Origin: an uncultured Lachnospiraceae bacterium
GTDB lineage: Bacteria; Bacillota; Clostridia; Lachnospirales; Lachnospiraceae
Direction: 5' to 3'
Assembly (NCBI GenBank): GCA_902776305.1
Contig: CACYPS010000002.1
Location: forward strand, 1 to 64,000
DNA: 64,000 nucleotides
Of the stretch, positions 7,561 to 16,600 are shown in pieces. A model generated the notes under the pieces. That model ran no database searches. It saw nothing but the letters and a program-made list of their open reading frames with translations, and was not told the DNA's origin. Both the position numbers and the translations under genes were made by a program. Each line of letters opens with the position of its first letter. Position 1 is the stretch's first letter.

Positions 7561-9816
7561 TTATACCTCCGAATCAGCCAGTCTAAGTCCTATCACAAAA
7601 CGCCCCGCTTTACGCTTGTGACGGATAAAGCCACGCTGTTCGATAGACGAATAAAACTCCGTGGTGCTCCTGATGAATTCACCGGAACGGATACAATATG
7701 CCCGGTAAGATGCATACAGTTCTCCGGACTTCTCTTCGTAGTCCGCGCCGATCTCACAGCACTCATCCAGGAAGTGGCTCATCCAATCGTTATCAGCCTT
7801 ATACTTCTCGACCGCATCGCGGACGCATGCCGGCAACGTCAGTTTAAAGTTGGCATGAATGGCCTTCTCGGCTCCCTCAATGATCCACTTCACAATGTAG
7901 GGACCGGCATTGTCCAGCAGGTATTTTGAGTAGTTCTTGATTTCGCTGTTCCCCATAATGCTGGCATTAAACGGAATCACAATGAGGCGCCTCCAGATAC
8001 CGGTATCCATTGCACCGACCTTCGGCAGGTGATTGGTATACAGAACAAGGGTATGTGTCGGCTTAAACTTGAACGGGTCCTTATACTTCTTCTCCCCTTC
8101 AATCTCATCCGTTGATGAGAGCTGCTTCACGATTGACGTAGAAAGGCGCATCCCTTCTTCGAGCTCCGCGGCAATCAGAATCCGCTTTCCCTTCACCTCT
8201 GCCAGTTCCGGTTTAACGTTTCTACGGCATCCAACCGTGAGAGCATCCGCGGAAATCATGCCACTATAGGTTCCCATAGCACCTGCGATCGAATTCCAGA
8301 AGGTTGACTTTCCGTTGCTGCCAATACCGTAAGAAATGGTCAGGGCTTCCTGATACACATCTCCGATGGCACATAATCCGACTGTCTGTTGTACATAATC
8401 GATCAGCTCCTCATCACCCTGGAAAGTGCGGTTTATGGAATCGAGCCACAGATCCTTTCCTTCGTCTCCCGGTGCATACGCTGTGATCATTGTGATGTAA
8501 TCCGCCGAATCGTGATCGCGCCTTCCGGCCATGCCCTCACACAAGTCATATGTTCCGTCCGGACAATTCAGCAAAAACGCATGGCTGTCGATATCGTGGG
8601 TTTCCACCTCTACCATCGGCTTTACTGCCATGAGTGCGGAATTGATATATTTCACATCCCGGCGTTTCATGACAAAGCTGTAGTAGGAAACTGCACCGAG
8701 ATATGCCATGAATGCTTTCCTCTGTCCTGCCTGGATCTGCTTTTCCAGTCCTTTGCCGCCCGCGGAAATGCTCTGCTCCGGCACACCGCACTGGATCAGG
8801 TCTTCCTTCGTTTTTGCGACCGCCGCCTTTGCCTCGGCAAGCTGGCGATCCAGGAAATTCTCCATACAGCCTACAGACTTAGGTTTCGATTCCACCCAGC
8901 GCTTCCCGTCATAGAACATGAAATCCGTGCCTGTTGAATAGGCCAGCTCGTTGGCGCAGTCCATTGCGACTACTTTCGCTTGACCAATATCTGAATAATC
9001 AGCGGGCTTCAGAGCGTATCCAGCCTTATACTGATCAGGCGGCACATAGCCTTCCTGATTCTGTACCTTCTTCGCAAATCGGCAGGCGCTCGACCAGATC
9101 TTACCCAGTTCCTCATTATCGAGAGGCGGGCTGCACTTCTCAGACTCTTCCAGAAAAATCTGGAACGCCTTCTCTGTGGCTCCGTACCGTTTCACAATCC
9201 TTCCTGCAAAACGGCTCATCGTAGCATTCCTGCGCCCTTCTTCAATAATCACATGATCGCCATAGGTTCCCTGTCCCATGTCGGTATCGAACTCTTCCGC
9301 TGTCAGGAATTGTGTGAGGGTCAGATCCCCCTCATAGAATTCGACTTCCGGATCTGATGTTCCGAAGAAGAACCTTGCTGCATCCATAGCTCCCTCATCG
9401 AAATAAGGAAATATACGGTTCATAACCTGTTTCAGCTCTTTGTATTCTTCGAAACTCTCAGTCGGATCGATCCAAAAGAATACATGATACTTCGGCCTGG
9501 GTGTCTTCCCCTTCTTCGGCTTCATATGATGGCGGCTATAGTGCACTGCAAAGCGCACGTTCGGCAGAGCCTTCGCTACATCCGCGGGCAGAACCCAGTC
9601 CTCCGGATTCTCTGAATGATCGTTGTCAACTTCAACTGCCAAGCAGTTACTACGGATAAAATTCTCATTACTGCGGTATCCGCCCTTGTAGGCGGCACAG
9701 ACATAATCATGACTGACCGCCTGTATAAAAGACTGCTTATCTGTTATATCGATTCCGTGCGGATACAGGCAATTGGTTTCATTTCCCCTGCAATCCGCGT
9801 AATACATGGTAAACAT
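7561..9816 (-). CDS. Phage/plasmid primase-helicase (D5/P4 type)
   Basis: A 751-residue replication protein. Residues 1-~250 resemble an archaeo-eukaryotic-type primase: EVDNDHSE with paired acids near residue 70, and YHVFFWIDPT near 160. Residues ~430-700 are a D5-like SF3 helicase, with Walker A GIGSNGKST near 500 and the ILIAAELEEG segment as motif B. It is expected to make primers and unwind the phage origin. The ATG at 9816 has AGGAGG seven bases upstream; the GTG at 9819 is less likely. The start overlaps the stop of the preceding gene (TGATG). Confidence 0.93.
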   Translation of the reverse strand: MFTMYYADCRGNETNCLYPHGIDITDKQSFIQAVSHDYVCAAYKGGYRSNENFIRSNCLAVEVDNDHSENPEDWVLPADVAKALPNVRFAVHYSRHHMKPKKGKTPRPKYHVFFWIDPTESFEEYKELKQVMNRIFPYFDEGAMDAARFFFGTSDPEVEFYEGDLTLTQFLTAEEFDTDMGQGTYGDHVIIEEGRRNATMSRFAGRIVKRYGATEKAFQIFLEESEKCSPPLDNEELGKIWSSACRFAKKVQNQEGYVPPDQYKAGYALKPADYSDIGQAKVVAMDCANELAYSTGTDFMFYDGKRWVESKPKSVGCMENFLDRQLAEAKAAVAKTKEDLIQCGVPEQSISAGGKGLEKQIQAGQRKAFMAYLGAVSYYSFVMKRRDVKYINSALMAVKPMVEVETHDIDSHAFLLNCPDGTYDLCEGMAGRRDHDSADYITMITAYAPGDEGKDLWLDSINRTFQGDEELIDYVQQTVGLCAIGDVYQEALTISYGIGSNGKSTFWNSIAGAMGTYSGMISADALTVGCRRNVKPELAEVKGKRILIAAELEEGMRLSTSIVKQLSSTDEIEGEKKYKDPFKFKPTHTLVLYTNHLPKVGAMDTGIWRRLIVIPFNASIMGNSEIKNYSKYLLDNAGPYIVKWIIEGAEKAIHANFKLTLPACVRDAVEKYKADNDWMSHFLDECCEIGADYEEKSGELYASYRAYCIRSGEFIRSTTEFYSSIEQRGFIRHKRKAGRFVIGLRLADSEV

Positions 9817-10928
9817 CACTCGTCCTCCTTATGTAAAACTATCTCGCGCTCCCTTCCATCAAGATCCATCTTCAGGTGACGGAGAGCTCCCTTCCAATAG
9901 GGCTGGATGAAGATCTTCTTTCCGTTGCTACACTTACGCCAATGACCGATAACATACCAAACCAGTGTATGTCGGTTGTATGCTTTTCCTTCTCCATGGG
10001 CTGCGCGCTTGATCTCATCCGCGTTGACGATATGCTTTTTCACATATCTGGTGACACGCTTCGTTTTTCCTTTCTTTACCGATTTCGGATCATATACGCG
10101 TTCTATACGCGGATGTCTGAAAACCTCCTGAACAGTCGGATGCAGAAGCGCCACTTGTATGCCATACCAGGTCGCCATATAGGCATATATCATGTTGGCA
10201 ACGTCCTGCACTGAGACCATCTCTCTATTCTTTTCGATCAGACCACGAGGCATACCATGCTGACCGCACCTTCCCATGCAAATCATATCCATGCCTTCCT
10301 GTACAACGATCGGAAAAAAAGCAGTGTATTTCCCCTTCTCTATAACAATGGCTGCCACGCAAGCTTCGCACTCTCCGCTTTCTTTGATCCGCTCCTTGTA
10401 GTCTTGAAACACGACGACACGGTACTGGCAAACGACGCCTCCCGGCATATCTCTCTCGTCTACAACTATTTTGCAGTCAAGGAGCGGGATTTTCCCGGCA
10501 AAGAACAGGTCCGAAGGGATGCGGCCCCGTTCCAGATGACAGCTCTTTTTCCACAGATCACAAAGTGCCTGATCATCCTTCGTAGTCAAATGTATGGTAT
10601 CGCTCGGCTGGCTCTTGCAGATATCCCTCCACATCTCTTCATTTAATGTGTCGCTAAGATACGTAATCGGAACACGACGCATCGCGGAATTCTGACTTGT
10701 GATGTGGTTTGCCTTACGCAGGGTCTCTATAAGCTTCGTAAACTCTCTGGGTGTAAGCTGCTCCTGCGACTTTCCGATATGTAGCGCCTCCGCCATAAGC
10801 TGGTCAAATTCCTGGTCGGAAAGACTCTGGTAATAATCGGTCATGGCGTCAAACTGCTCTATCGTAAGCACCTGCTGCATGACATCCATAATTCTTTGCA
10901 TCATAAACTGTCTTGAACAATTGTCCAT
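9816..10928 (-). CDS. Phage protein of unknown function, upstream of primase
   Basis: A 370-residue soluble protein with no domain I recognise. An N-terminal helical part (residues 1-100) is followed by a segment with two Cys (GECEAC) and a Met/Cys/His-rich stretch (GMDMICMGRCGQHGMPRG), then a basic region (KSVKKGKTKRVTRYVKKH) that could contact DNA. It is translationally coupled to the primase, so a replication role is reasonable but unproven. The ribosome-binding site is an AAAGGGAAT just upstream. Confidence 0.7.
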   Translation of the reverse strand: MDNCSRQFMMQRIMDVMQQVLTIEQFDAMTDYYQSLSDQEFDQLMAEALHIGKSQEQLTPREFTKLIETLRKANHITSQNSAMRRVPITYLSDTLNEEMWRDICKSQPSDTIHLTTKDDQALCDLWKKSCHLERGRIPSDLFFAGKIPLLDCKIVVDERDMPGGVVCQYRVVVFQDYKERIKESGECEACVAAIVIEKGKYTAFFPIVVQEGMDMICMGRCGQHGMPRGLIEKNREMVSVQDVANMIYAYMATWYGIQVALLHPTVQEVFRHPRIERVYDPKSVKKGKTKRVTRYVKKHIVNADEIKRAAHGEGKAYNRHTLVWYVIGHWRKCSNGKKIFIQPYWKGALRHLKMDLDGREREIVLHKEDE

Positions 10929-10979
10929 TTTCTATTCCCTTTCTGGCAGGCCGGGGGCAGCCCCGGCCCACCTTTGGTT

Positions 10980-11312
10980 TCAGTCGTCGATCTCTAAACA
11001 CTGGTCGTTGAGCGCATCCCGGACAAACGTGATTGCCTTCATGAAGGCATCCAGCCCGTCATCTCCGCAGCAGGCGATCGTGAAGCCGATTCTCTTTCCT
11101 TTTTCATCCTTGACCGGCTTGAAGTAAAAATCTCCGGTCGGGCACTGAAGATTCAGGTAGGTGCGGCTTCCGCCCTCGCGGCTGCAGCCTCCTGTGTACC
11201 CTGTTGTTCCTGCCTCCACAGTCAGTACTGTTTCGATGCCGCGGACATCCCTCTGAAATGTCTGTACGTACTCGCCGTTGATCGTCTTGAATCCCTCTTT
11301 AATTGCATACAT
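10980..11312 (-). CDS. Small phage protein, first main gene of leftward operon
   Basis: A 110-residue acidic protein preceded by AAAGGAGG. A Gly/Thr-rich middle (TGYTGGCSREGGSRTY) is followed by a beta-like stretch and a charged C-terminal helix (FMKAITFVRDALND). I recognise no family. It is the first full-size gene of the minus-strand phage operon, directly downstream of the large inverted repeat, and its start is overlapped by a possible 31-aa leader peptide. Confidence 0.65.
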   Translation of the reverse strand: MYAIKEGFKTINGEYVQTFQRDVRGIETVLTVEAGTTGYTGGCSREGGSRTYLNLQCPTGDFYFKPVKDEKGKRIGFTIACCGDDGLDAFMKAITFVRDALNDQCLEIDD

Positions 11313-11394
11313 ATATTTTTTCCTCCTTTTTATGCTTGAACTCTTGGGTAACGGGGTGGGTATGCATCGGCGGCTCCTTGTTTCTCGCTTTCAT
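11299..11394 (-). CDS. Possible 31-aa leader peptide
   Basis: A short frame, MKARNKEPPMHTHPVTQEF then a Lys-rich tail ending KIYVCN. An AAAGGAG lies nine bases upstream. It ends 14 bases inside the next gene and runs through that gene's ribosome-binding site. Translation of this peptide would therefore affect access to the next start, a layout typical of leader peptides. It could also be chance; there is no homology support. Confidence 0.4.
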   Translation of the reverse strand: MKARNKEPPMHTHPVTQEFKHKKEEKIYVCN

Positions 11395-11403
11395 AAGAAG
11401 CAT

Positions 11404-11597
11404 CTCCTTTCATCGTTCTGCTTTCCTACGCCCAAAAGTCCGCCTGTTTTACAAAAAAATTTCAAAAAAAATTTCGCTTCCTATTTAAAGCGACAAAAAA
11501 ATCGCCCGATCTCTGGGCGACTGAAAATTTTTTTAAATTCTTTTGTAAAAATGCCCTGCTTTTGGGCGTAGGAAGGTGAGAACGATGAAAGGAGGTC
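11404..11597. repeat. Large inverted repeat covering a divergent promoter region
   Basis: Two arms of roughly 70-75 bases, about 11404-11480 and 11520-11597, match in inverted orientation. The best blocks are TCCTTTCATCGTTCT, TTCCTACGCCCAAAAG (perfect, 16 bases) and a poly-A/T section. The centre is a small hairpin, TCGCCC / GGGCGA at 11502-11520. Both arms include an AAAGGAG ribosome-binding site, so the leftward and rightward phage operons start from nearly the same leader, copied in mirror image. Confidence 0.8.
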
Positions 11598-11602
11598 AAA
11601 AA

Positions 11603-11899
11603 ATGAATACGAAAGTTCTCGCAGAAACTCTTAAGAAACTGAGCGGCGATATCACAGAGCTTGCTGATCTGCTCTCTGCACAGGAAGATACGGCTCCTTC
11701 GGAGGAGACACCCGCTGCCAAGGAGACACGCTCCAAAGAAGAAGTACGGGCTCTCCTGATATCCAAATCGAGAGCCGGTTACCGGGCCGAGGTAAAAGCG
11801 CTGCTCTCCGCCCACGGTGTCGGAAAGCTGGGCGATATCACCGACCCGAAGGAGCTCGCCGCGGTGTTCGCGGAAGCGGAGGTGATCGGCAATGGCTAA
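11603..11899 (+). CDS. Small phage protein, first gene of rightward operon
   Basis: A 98-residue protein starting MNTKVLAETLKKLSGDITELADLL, with AAAGGAGG just upstream; an earlier in-frame start at 11576 would sit inside the inverted repeat. It has a helical N-terminus, an Ala/Glu/Pro-rich linker, and a C-terminal ~50 residues that look like a SAP-type or rho-N-like helix pair (EEVRALLISKSRAGYRAEVKALLSAHGVGKLGDI). Similar small proteins precede DUF2800 genes in Firmicute phages. Its last codons overlap the next start by eight bases. Confidence 0.7.
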   Translation: MNTKVLAETLKKLSGDITELADLLSAQEDTAPSEETPAAKETRSKEEVRALLISKSRAGYRAEVKALLSAHGVGKLGDITDPKELAAVFAEAEVIGNG

Positions 11900-13013
11900 G
11901 CATGCATACCTGTCTGCATCGGCCAGCCACCGCTGGCTCGCCTGTCCGCCCAGCGCCAAGCTCTGCGCCGAGGAGGAGGACCGCGGAAGTCCCTATGCAC
12001 AGCAGGGCACCGATGCTCACGAGCTCTGCCAGTATCTCGTCGAGAAGGCACTCGGGCTTGATGTCAAAGATCCCACAGAAGACCTGACCTGGTACGACGC
12101 GGAGATGCAGGAAGCTGCGGAAGGCTACTGTTCTTACGTTATGGAACAGGTAACCGAGGCCAAGAAGCTGTGCATCGACCCGCTGGTCTGTGTGGAGCAG
12201 ACACTCGACTTCTCCAAATGGGTAGAGCACGGATTCGGCACAGGCGACTGTGTGATCGTCGCGGACGGCCTGCTGCACATCATCGATTTCAAGTACGGTG
12301 TCGGCGTGCTGGTCGAAGCAGACAAGAACAGCCAGATGATGTGCTACGCGCTCGGTGCCCTGGATACCTTCGGGGATCTCTATGACATCCCCTGTATCAA
12401 GATGACGATCTACCAGCCGAGGCGGGACAACGTCGACACCTTCGAGCTGACCACCGAAGAGCTCCTTCATTGGGCAGACGAGGTCTTGGCGCCGACTGCC
12501 AAACTGGCCTATGCCGGAGAAGGCGACTTCCATGCAGGCGATCACTGTGTCTTCTGCAAGGTCAAGGCAACCTGTCGCGAGCGGGCAAAGTACTGCCAGG
12601 AGCTTGCTAAGTACGACTTTGCGGAAGGCCCGACACTGAGCACAGAAGAGATCGGAGATATTCTCCCCAAGATCGACAGCCTCGTATCCTGGGCGGAAGA
12701 CATCAAAAGCTACGCTCTCGCACAGGCACTCGCCGGTGTTCACTACGACGGTTACAAAGTCGTCGAGGGACGATCGAACCGGAAGTACACGGATGAGGCA
12801 AAGGTCGCACAGGCTGTCATGCAGGCTGGGTTCGACCCTTATGAAAAGAAGTTGCTTGGCGTCACAGCGATGCAGAAGCAGCTTGGAAAGAAACAGTTCA
12901 ACGAGTTACTTGGTGGCCTCATATACAAGCCCCAGGGAAAACCGGTATTAGCTCCGGAAACCGATAAACGGCCGGATTTTAATACAGCAGCAGAAGATTT
13001 CAAAGACATATAA
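11892..13013 (+). CDS. DUF2800 family phage protein (PD-(D/E)XK nuclease-like)
   Basis: A 373-residue protein. It opens SASASHRWLACPPSAKL with the conserved W-x-x-C-P-P-S, then GTDAHELC. The nuclease-like core includes HIIDFKYGVGV (D-x-K) and QMMCYALGAL. Cysteines at CVFCKVKATCRERAKYC could bind an iron-sulfur cluster, as in Cas4/RecB-type nucleases. DUF2800 proteins are standard in Firmicute phage replication modules next to DUF2815 and a family A polymerase, exactly as here, and probably trim DNA ends for recombination. Confidence 0.92.
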   Translation: MAKHAYLSASASHRWLACPPSAKLCAEEEDRGSPYAQQGTDAHELCQYLVEKALGLDVKDPTEDLTWYDAEMQEAAEGYCSYVMEQVTEAKKLCIDPLVCVEQTLDFSKWVEHGFGTGDCVIVADGLLHIIDFKYGVGVLVEADKNSQMMCYALGALDTFGDLYDIPCIKMTIYQPRRDNVDTFELTTEELLHWADEVLAPTAKLAYAGEGDFHAGDHCVFCKVKATCRERAKYCQELAKYDFAEGPTLSTEEIGDILPKIDSLVSWAEDIKSYALAQALAGVHYDGYKVVEGRSNRKYTDEAKVAQAVMQAGFDPYEKKLLGVTAMQKQLGKKQFNELLGGLIYKPQGKPVLAPETDKRPDFNTAAEDFKDI

Positions 13014-13026
13014 GGAGGAAAAACAT

Positions 13027-13596
13027 ATGTCAAAAAACAAGATTCCGACAAAAGTCATCACAGGACCGAAAACACGCTTTTCTTATCTCACAGTCAACGA
13101 GCCGAAAGTTCCCCTGGGCGGAGGCACACCCAAGTACAGCGTTTCGCTGATCATTCCGAAATCTGACAAGGTAACGGTGGAAAAGATCAAGGCTGCCATT
13201 AAGGCAGCATATGAGGAAGGGCAGGGTAAGCTCAAGGGCAACGGCAAGTCTGTCCCGGCGCTCTCAGCCATCAAGACGCCTCTCCGTGACGGAGACAAGG
13301 AGCGTCCCGGCGATGAAGCTTATGCGAACAGCTATTTTATCAACGCCAACAGTACAAGTAAGCCGGGCGTAGTAGACGCTGACCGCCAGCCGATCATCGA
13401 TACCGCTGAACTCTATTCCGGTATATATGGGCGGGCAAGCATTAACCTGTATGCATTCTGTGTAAATGGCAACCGTGGGATCGCATGTGGTTTAAACAAT
13501 CTTCAGAAACTCGCAGATGGGGAGCCGCTTGGCAGTCACAGCCGCGCAGAGGATGATTTCGCAGACGAGGATGATGAGGACGATTTCCTGTCTTAA
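13027..13596 (+). CDS. DUF2815 phage protein, probable ssDNA-binding protein
   Basis: A 189-residue protein. The start SKNKIPTKVITGPKTRFSY and VPLGGGTPKYSVSLIIPKSD, and GDEAYANSYFINANS, are the marks of DUF2815. The fold is predicted to be OB-like and the family is thought to bind single-stranded DNA in phage replication. The C-terminus is a very acidic tail (EDDFADEDDEDDFLS), the same feature single-strand binding proteins use for partner contacts. AAGGAGG lies upstream. It is in one operon with DUF2800 and the DNA polymerase. Confidence 0.9.
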   Translation: MSKNKIPTKVITGPKTRFSYLTVNEPKVPLGGGTPKYSVSLIIPKSDKVTVEKIKAAIKAAYEEGQGKLKGNGKSVPALSAIKTPLRDGDKERPGDEAYANSYFINANSTSKPGVVDADRQPIIDTAELYSGIYGRASINLYAFCVNGNRGIACGLNNLQKLADGEPLGSHSRAEDDFADEDDEDDFLS

Positions 13597-13658
13597 TTGA
13601 GACATGCAGGGTGGCGGGCCACAGGTCCGCTGCCCGCCTGATATGAAAGGAGTTTAAC

Positions 13659-13871
13659 ATGACAATCGATGTAGTAAATCAGTTCATGGACATGATCATC
13701 AGAGGGACGCTCTTTGGCATCTGCACAGGTCTCTGCCTCATAGGTATCGCTTTTATCTGGAGCTGGTTCTTTAGCGTAGCAAAACGAGCGATCTTCTATC
13801 TCTTCCCCGGTGTTAAGACCTGGTACGATAACAGAAAAAAGAGAGATGACGGCGAAAGGCCGCATCGGTAA
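13659..13871 (+). CDS. Small single-pass membrane protein
   Basis: A 70-residue protein with one hydrophobic segment of about 35 residues (GTLFGICTGLCLIGIAFIW continuing to the FSVAKR boundary), then a basic C-terminal tail (RKKRDDGERPHR). A GAAAGGAG site precedes the start. Small membrane proteins between DUF2815 and polymerase genes occur in related phages; the role is unknown. Confidence 0.6.
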   Translation: MTIDVVNQFMDMIIRGTLFGICTGLCLIGIAFIWSWFFSVAKRAIFYLFPGVKTWYDNRKKRDDGERPHR

Positions 13872-13928
13872 ATAGCACTCAGGGCAGCCGGTTCATACAC
13901 CTGCTGCCCTATTTTGAAAGGAATGAAA

Positions 13929-15917
13929 ATGAATATAGAGACTTTGAGCATAGACCTCGAAACACGCTCGAGCGTCAATATTACGAAGTCCGGCGTCTAC
14001 AAATACGCCGAATCTCCTGACTTCGATATCCTGCTCTTTGGTGTATCGGTGAACGTCGGTCCGAGGGTCGTGTATGATCTCGCACAAGGTGAGAAAGTCC
14101 CTGATGAGATCCTCGCGGCTCTCCCTGACGAGGGTGTGATAAAGTGGGCCTTCAACGCAAGCTTTGAGCGAGTCTGCCTGTCCGTCTGGCTGCGAAGGAA
14201 CTACCCGCAGTATTTCCGCACCTATAGCATCCCCGGTGATCCGGTCCAGAACTATCTCGATCCGTCATCCTGGAGATGCACGCTTGTATGGGCCGCTTAT
14301 AACGGCCTGCCGCTGAGCCTCGAGAAAGTCGGAGCCGTCCTGGGATTCGAGGAACAGAAGCTGAAAGAAGGCAAAGAGCTGATCAAGTACTTCTGCTGCC
14401 CCTGCAAGCCGACTAAGAGCAATGGCGGTCGAACATGGAACCTCCCGGAACACGCGCCGGAGAAGTGGGCGCTCTTTAAGAAATACAATGCCCGCGACGT
14501 ACAGGTCGAAATGCAGATCCAGCAGCGCCTTCGGAACTACCCGGTGCCTGACTTCGTCTGGGATGAGTATCATCTCGATCAGGAAATCAACGATCGTGGC
14601 ATCATGATCGACCGGGAAGTCGCAGAGCAGGCAATTTGCATCGACGAGATCTCAAAGAACGATCTTACGGCAAGGATGCAGACGCTGACCGGCCTCGAAA
14701 ATCCGAACTCCGTCGTGCAGATGAAAAGTTACCTGGCGGAGAAAGGTATCGAGGCGGATTCGCTCGATAAGAAAAGTGTACAGGAACTCATGAAGACTGC
14801 GCCGGCTGATTTGAAAGAAGTCCTTTCGCTCCGGCAGCAGCTGGCAAAAAGCAGTGTAAAAAAATATCAGGCGATGCAGAACGCGGTGTGTGCGGATGAC
14901 CGTTGCCGCGGTATGTTCCAGTTTTACGGAGCCAACCGAAGCGGCCGATGGGCCGGGAGGCTCATACAACTTCAAAACCTACCTCAAAACCACATGCCGG
15001 ATCTCGAAGAGGCACGAGAGCTGGTAAAGCTGGGTGACTATGAGATGCTAAATATCCTGTATGACTCCGTCCCCGGTGTTCTGTCAGAGCTCATCCGGAC
15101 AGCCTTTGTGCCGCGTCCTGGATACAAGTTCATCGTCAGCGACTTCTCTGCCATCGAGGCCCGCGTCCTCTCTCACCTTGCCGGTGAGAAATGGCGTGCT
15201 GAGGTCTTCCGGACCGGAGGCGATATCTACTGCGCCAGCGCCAGTCAGATGTTTCACGTGCCGGTCGTGAAACACGGCGTGAACGGACACCTCAGGCAAA
15301 AGGGCAAAATCGCAGAACTCGCCCTCGGCTATGGCGGCAGCGTCGGAGCTCTCAAAGCAATGGGTGCTCTCGATATGGGTCTGTCTGAGGACGAGCTGCA
15401 GCCGCTTGTAAATATGTGGCGGACCTCGAACCCGCACATCGTAGCGTATTGGTGGCAGGTCGATGAGGCAGTCAAGACTGCGATCAAGCAGCGTATCCCT
15501 ACAAAGGTAGGAAGCATCAAATTCGAGATGAGAAGCGGAATGCTCTTCATCACCCTACCTTCCGGCAGAAAGCTGGCCTACGTGAAACCCCGGATCGGAG
15601 AGAACAAGTTCGGCGGAGAGTCTGTCACATATATGGGCATCGATGCCCAGAAAAAGTGGAGCCGCATTGAGAGTTACGGGCCAAAATTCGTCGAGAACAT
15701 TGTGCAGGCAGTCAGCCGAGACATCCTGGCTTATGCCATGCGGACACTGAGCTACTGTCAGATCGTCGGTCATGTGCATGACGAGCTGATCATCGAATGC
15801 AGTGAGGGTGTATCCCTGGAAGCCATCTGCGAGCAGATGGGGAGAACCCCTCCCTGGATACCCGGGCTCCTGCTCCGAGCAGACGGATATGAATGTCAGT
15901 TCTACAAGAAGGATTAA
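13929..15917 (+). CDS. Phage family A DNA polymerase
   Basis: A 662-residue replicative polymerase. N-terminal 3'-5' exonuclease: SIDLETRS near the start (D-x-E) and NARDVQVEM near residue 195. Polymerase motifs: A, SDFSAIEARVLSHLAG near 410; B, LRQKGKIAELALGYGG near 455; C, VGHVHDELIIEC near 620. Unlike the host PolC in this window, the visible exonuclease acids are intact. The ATG at 13929 has AAAGGA six bases upstream; TTG 13914 and ATG 13923 overlap that signal. It closes the rightward operon. Confidence 0.93.
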   Translation: MNIETLSIDLETRSSVNITKSGVYKYAESPDFDILLFGVSVNVGPRVVYDLAQGEKVPDEILAALPDEGVIKWAFNASFERVCLSVWLRRNYPQYFRTYSIPGDPVQNYLDPSSWRCTLVWAAYNGLPLSLEKVGAVLGFEEQKLKEGKELIKYFCCPCKPTKSNGGRTWNLPEHAPEKWALFKKYNARDVQVEMQIQQRLRNYPVPDFVWDEYHLDQEINDRGIMIDREVAEQAICIDEISKNDLTARMQTLTGLENPNSVVQMKSYLAEKGIEADSLDKKSVQELMKTAPADLKEVLSLRQQLAKSSVKKYQAMQNAVCADDRCRGMFQFYGANRSGRWAGRLIQLQNLPQNHMPDLEEARELVKLGDYEMLNILYDSVPGVLSELIRTAFVPRPGYKFIVSDFSAIEARVLSHLAGEKWRAEVFRTGGDIYCASASQMFHVPVVKHGVNGHLRQKGKIAELALGYGGSVGALKAMGALDMGLSEDELQPLVNMWRTSNPHIVAYWWQVDEAVKTAIKQRIPTKVGSIKFEMRSGMLFITLPSGRKLAYVKPRIGENKFGGESVTYMGIDAQKKWSRIESYGPKFVENIVQAVSRDILAYAMRTLSYCQIVGHVHDELIIECSEGVSLEAICEQMGRTPPWIPGLLLRADGYECQFYKKD

Positions 15918-15924
15918 AGAAAAG

Positions 15925-15953
15925 ACAGCACCTACCGTGATGGTAAGTGCTGC
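15925..15953. terminator. Hairpin after phage polymerase gene
   Basis: AGCAC-TACC / GGTA-GTGCT stem, loop GTGAT, eight bases past the polymerase stop. A strong T-run is missing, so it may be a weak or bidirectional stop between the converging polymerase gene and the HTH gene. Confidence 0.4.
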
Positions 15954-15989
15954 TCATCTTCATTATCGCAAACAAGTAGTATAATACTT

Positions 15990-16463
15990 CTATGGAATAT
16001 TTACACCATAATTCACATTCATACTTGCTTGAACACCTGCTTGTATACCTACTTTCATTAATTCTGTCAAATATTTCTTTACCTTATTTTTTGTCAATTT
16101 GGAAAACGCTGCGCTTTCCAAAGTCTGACAATAATACTCTATTCCCGTGTCAGCAGAGATATAGGTGTCAATAACACCAACCGCTTTCAATTGTTCAATA
16201 TATTTGTCAAATTCCGCAGGGTCCATCTTATAAAGCTCTGCGCATACATCCTTCCCTTCAATAACTGCTTTTACTATACTTGTATAAATACTATCACCTT
16301 TTGGAGAGCCATTTACAGTATAGGGCCTTTTTGCACTAACTGGTATGATATATTCTCCCGTATCCGGATCTTGGCAAACTCCCCTTATATACTTTTTTTT
16401 ACACCAGCCTTTAACAGTCTGCTCTGTGACGTCAAATTCGATAGCAGCTTCTGATATAGTCAT
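15990..16463 (-). CDS. HTH protein at the end of the restriction operon
   Basis: A 157-residue protein. Residues 1-55 form a MerR/excisionase-like helix-turn-helix: SEAAIEFDVTEQTVKGWCKKKYI with a GEYIIP wing. The rest is helical with no motif I recognise; KLTKNKVKKYLTELMKVGIQAG near the C-terminus could be an oligomerisation helix. AAAGGAG precedes the start, 34 bases beyond the stop of hsdS copy 1, so it belongs to the restriction-modification operon. Its role could be control of that operon or an unrelated passenger. Confidence 0.65.
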   Translation of the reverse strand: MTISEAAIEFDVTEQTVKGWCKKKYIRGVCQDPDTGEYIIPVSAKRPYTVNGSPKGDSIYTSIVKAVIEGKDVCAELYKMDPAEFDKYIEQLKAVGVIDTYISADTGIEYYCQTLESAAFSKLTKNKVKKYLTELMKVGIQAGVQASMNVNYGVNIP

Positions 16464-16467
16464 GTGG

Positions 16468-16600
16468 TTCTCCTTTCTTAAACGAGAATTTAGCGGCTTA
16501 GAAGTCTAGATCGGAGACGTCCAGTTCTCCAGACATCAGTTTGGGCAGTAGTGAGTCTCGTAACGCTGCCAGGGAACGGTTTTCCGCTTCCAAAGTGCGT
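16468..16600. repeat. Duplicated hsdS 3' end and junction, copy 1
   Basis: Holds the last ~100 bases of hsdS copy 1, the intergenic CTTAAACGAGAATTTAGC stretch and the ribosome-binding site of the next gene. It is a direct repeat of 20777-20910. The match is near-perfect over the ~30-base junction and looser inside the gene. Confidence 0.7.
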
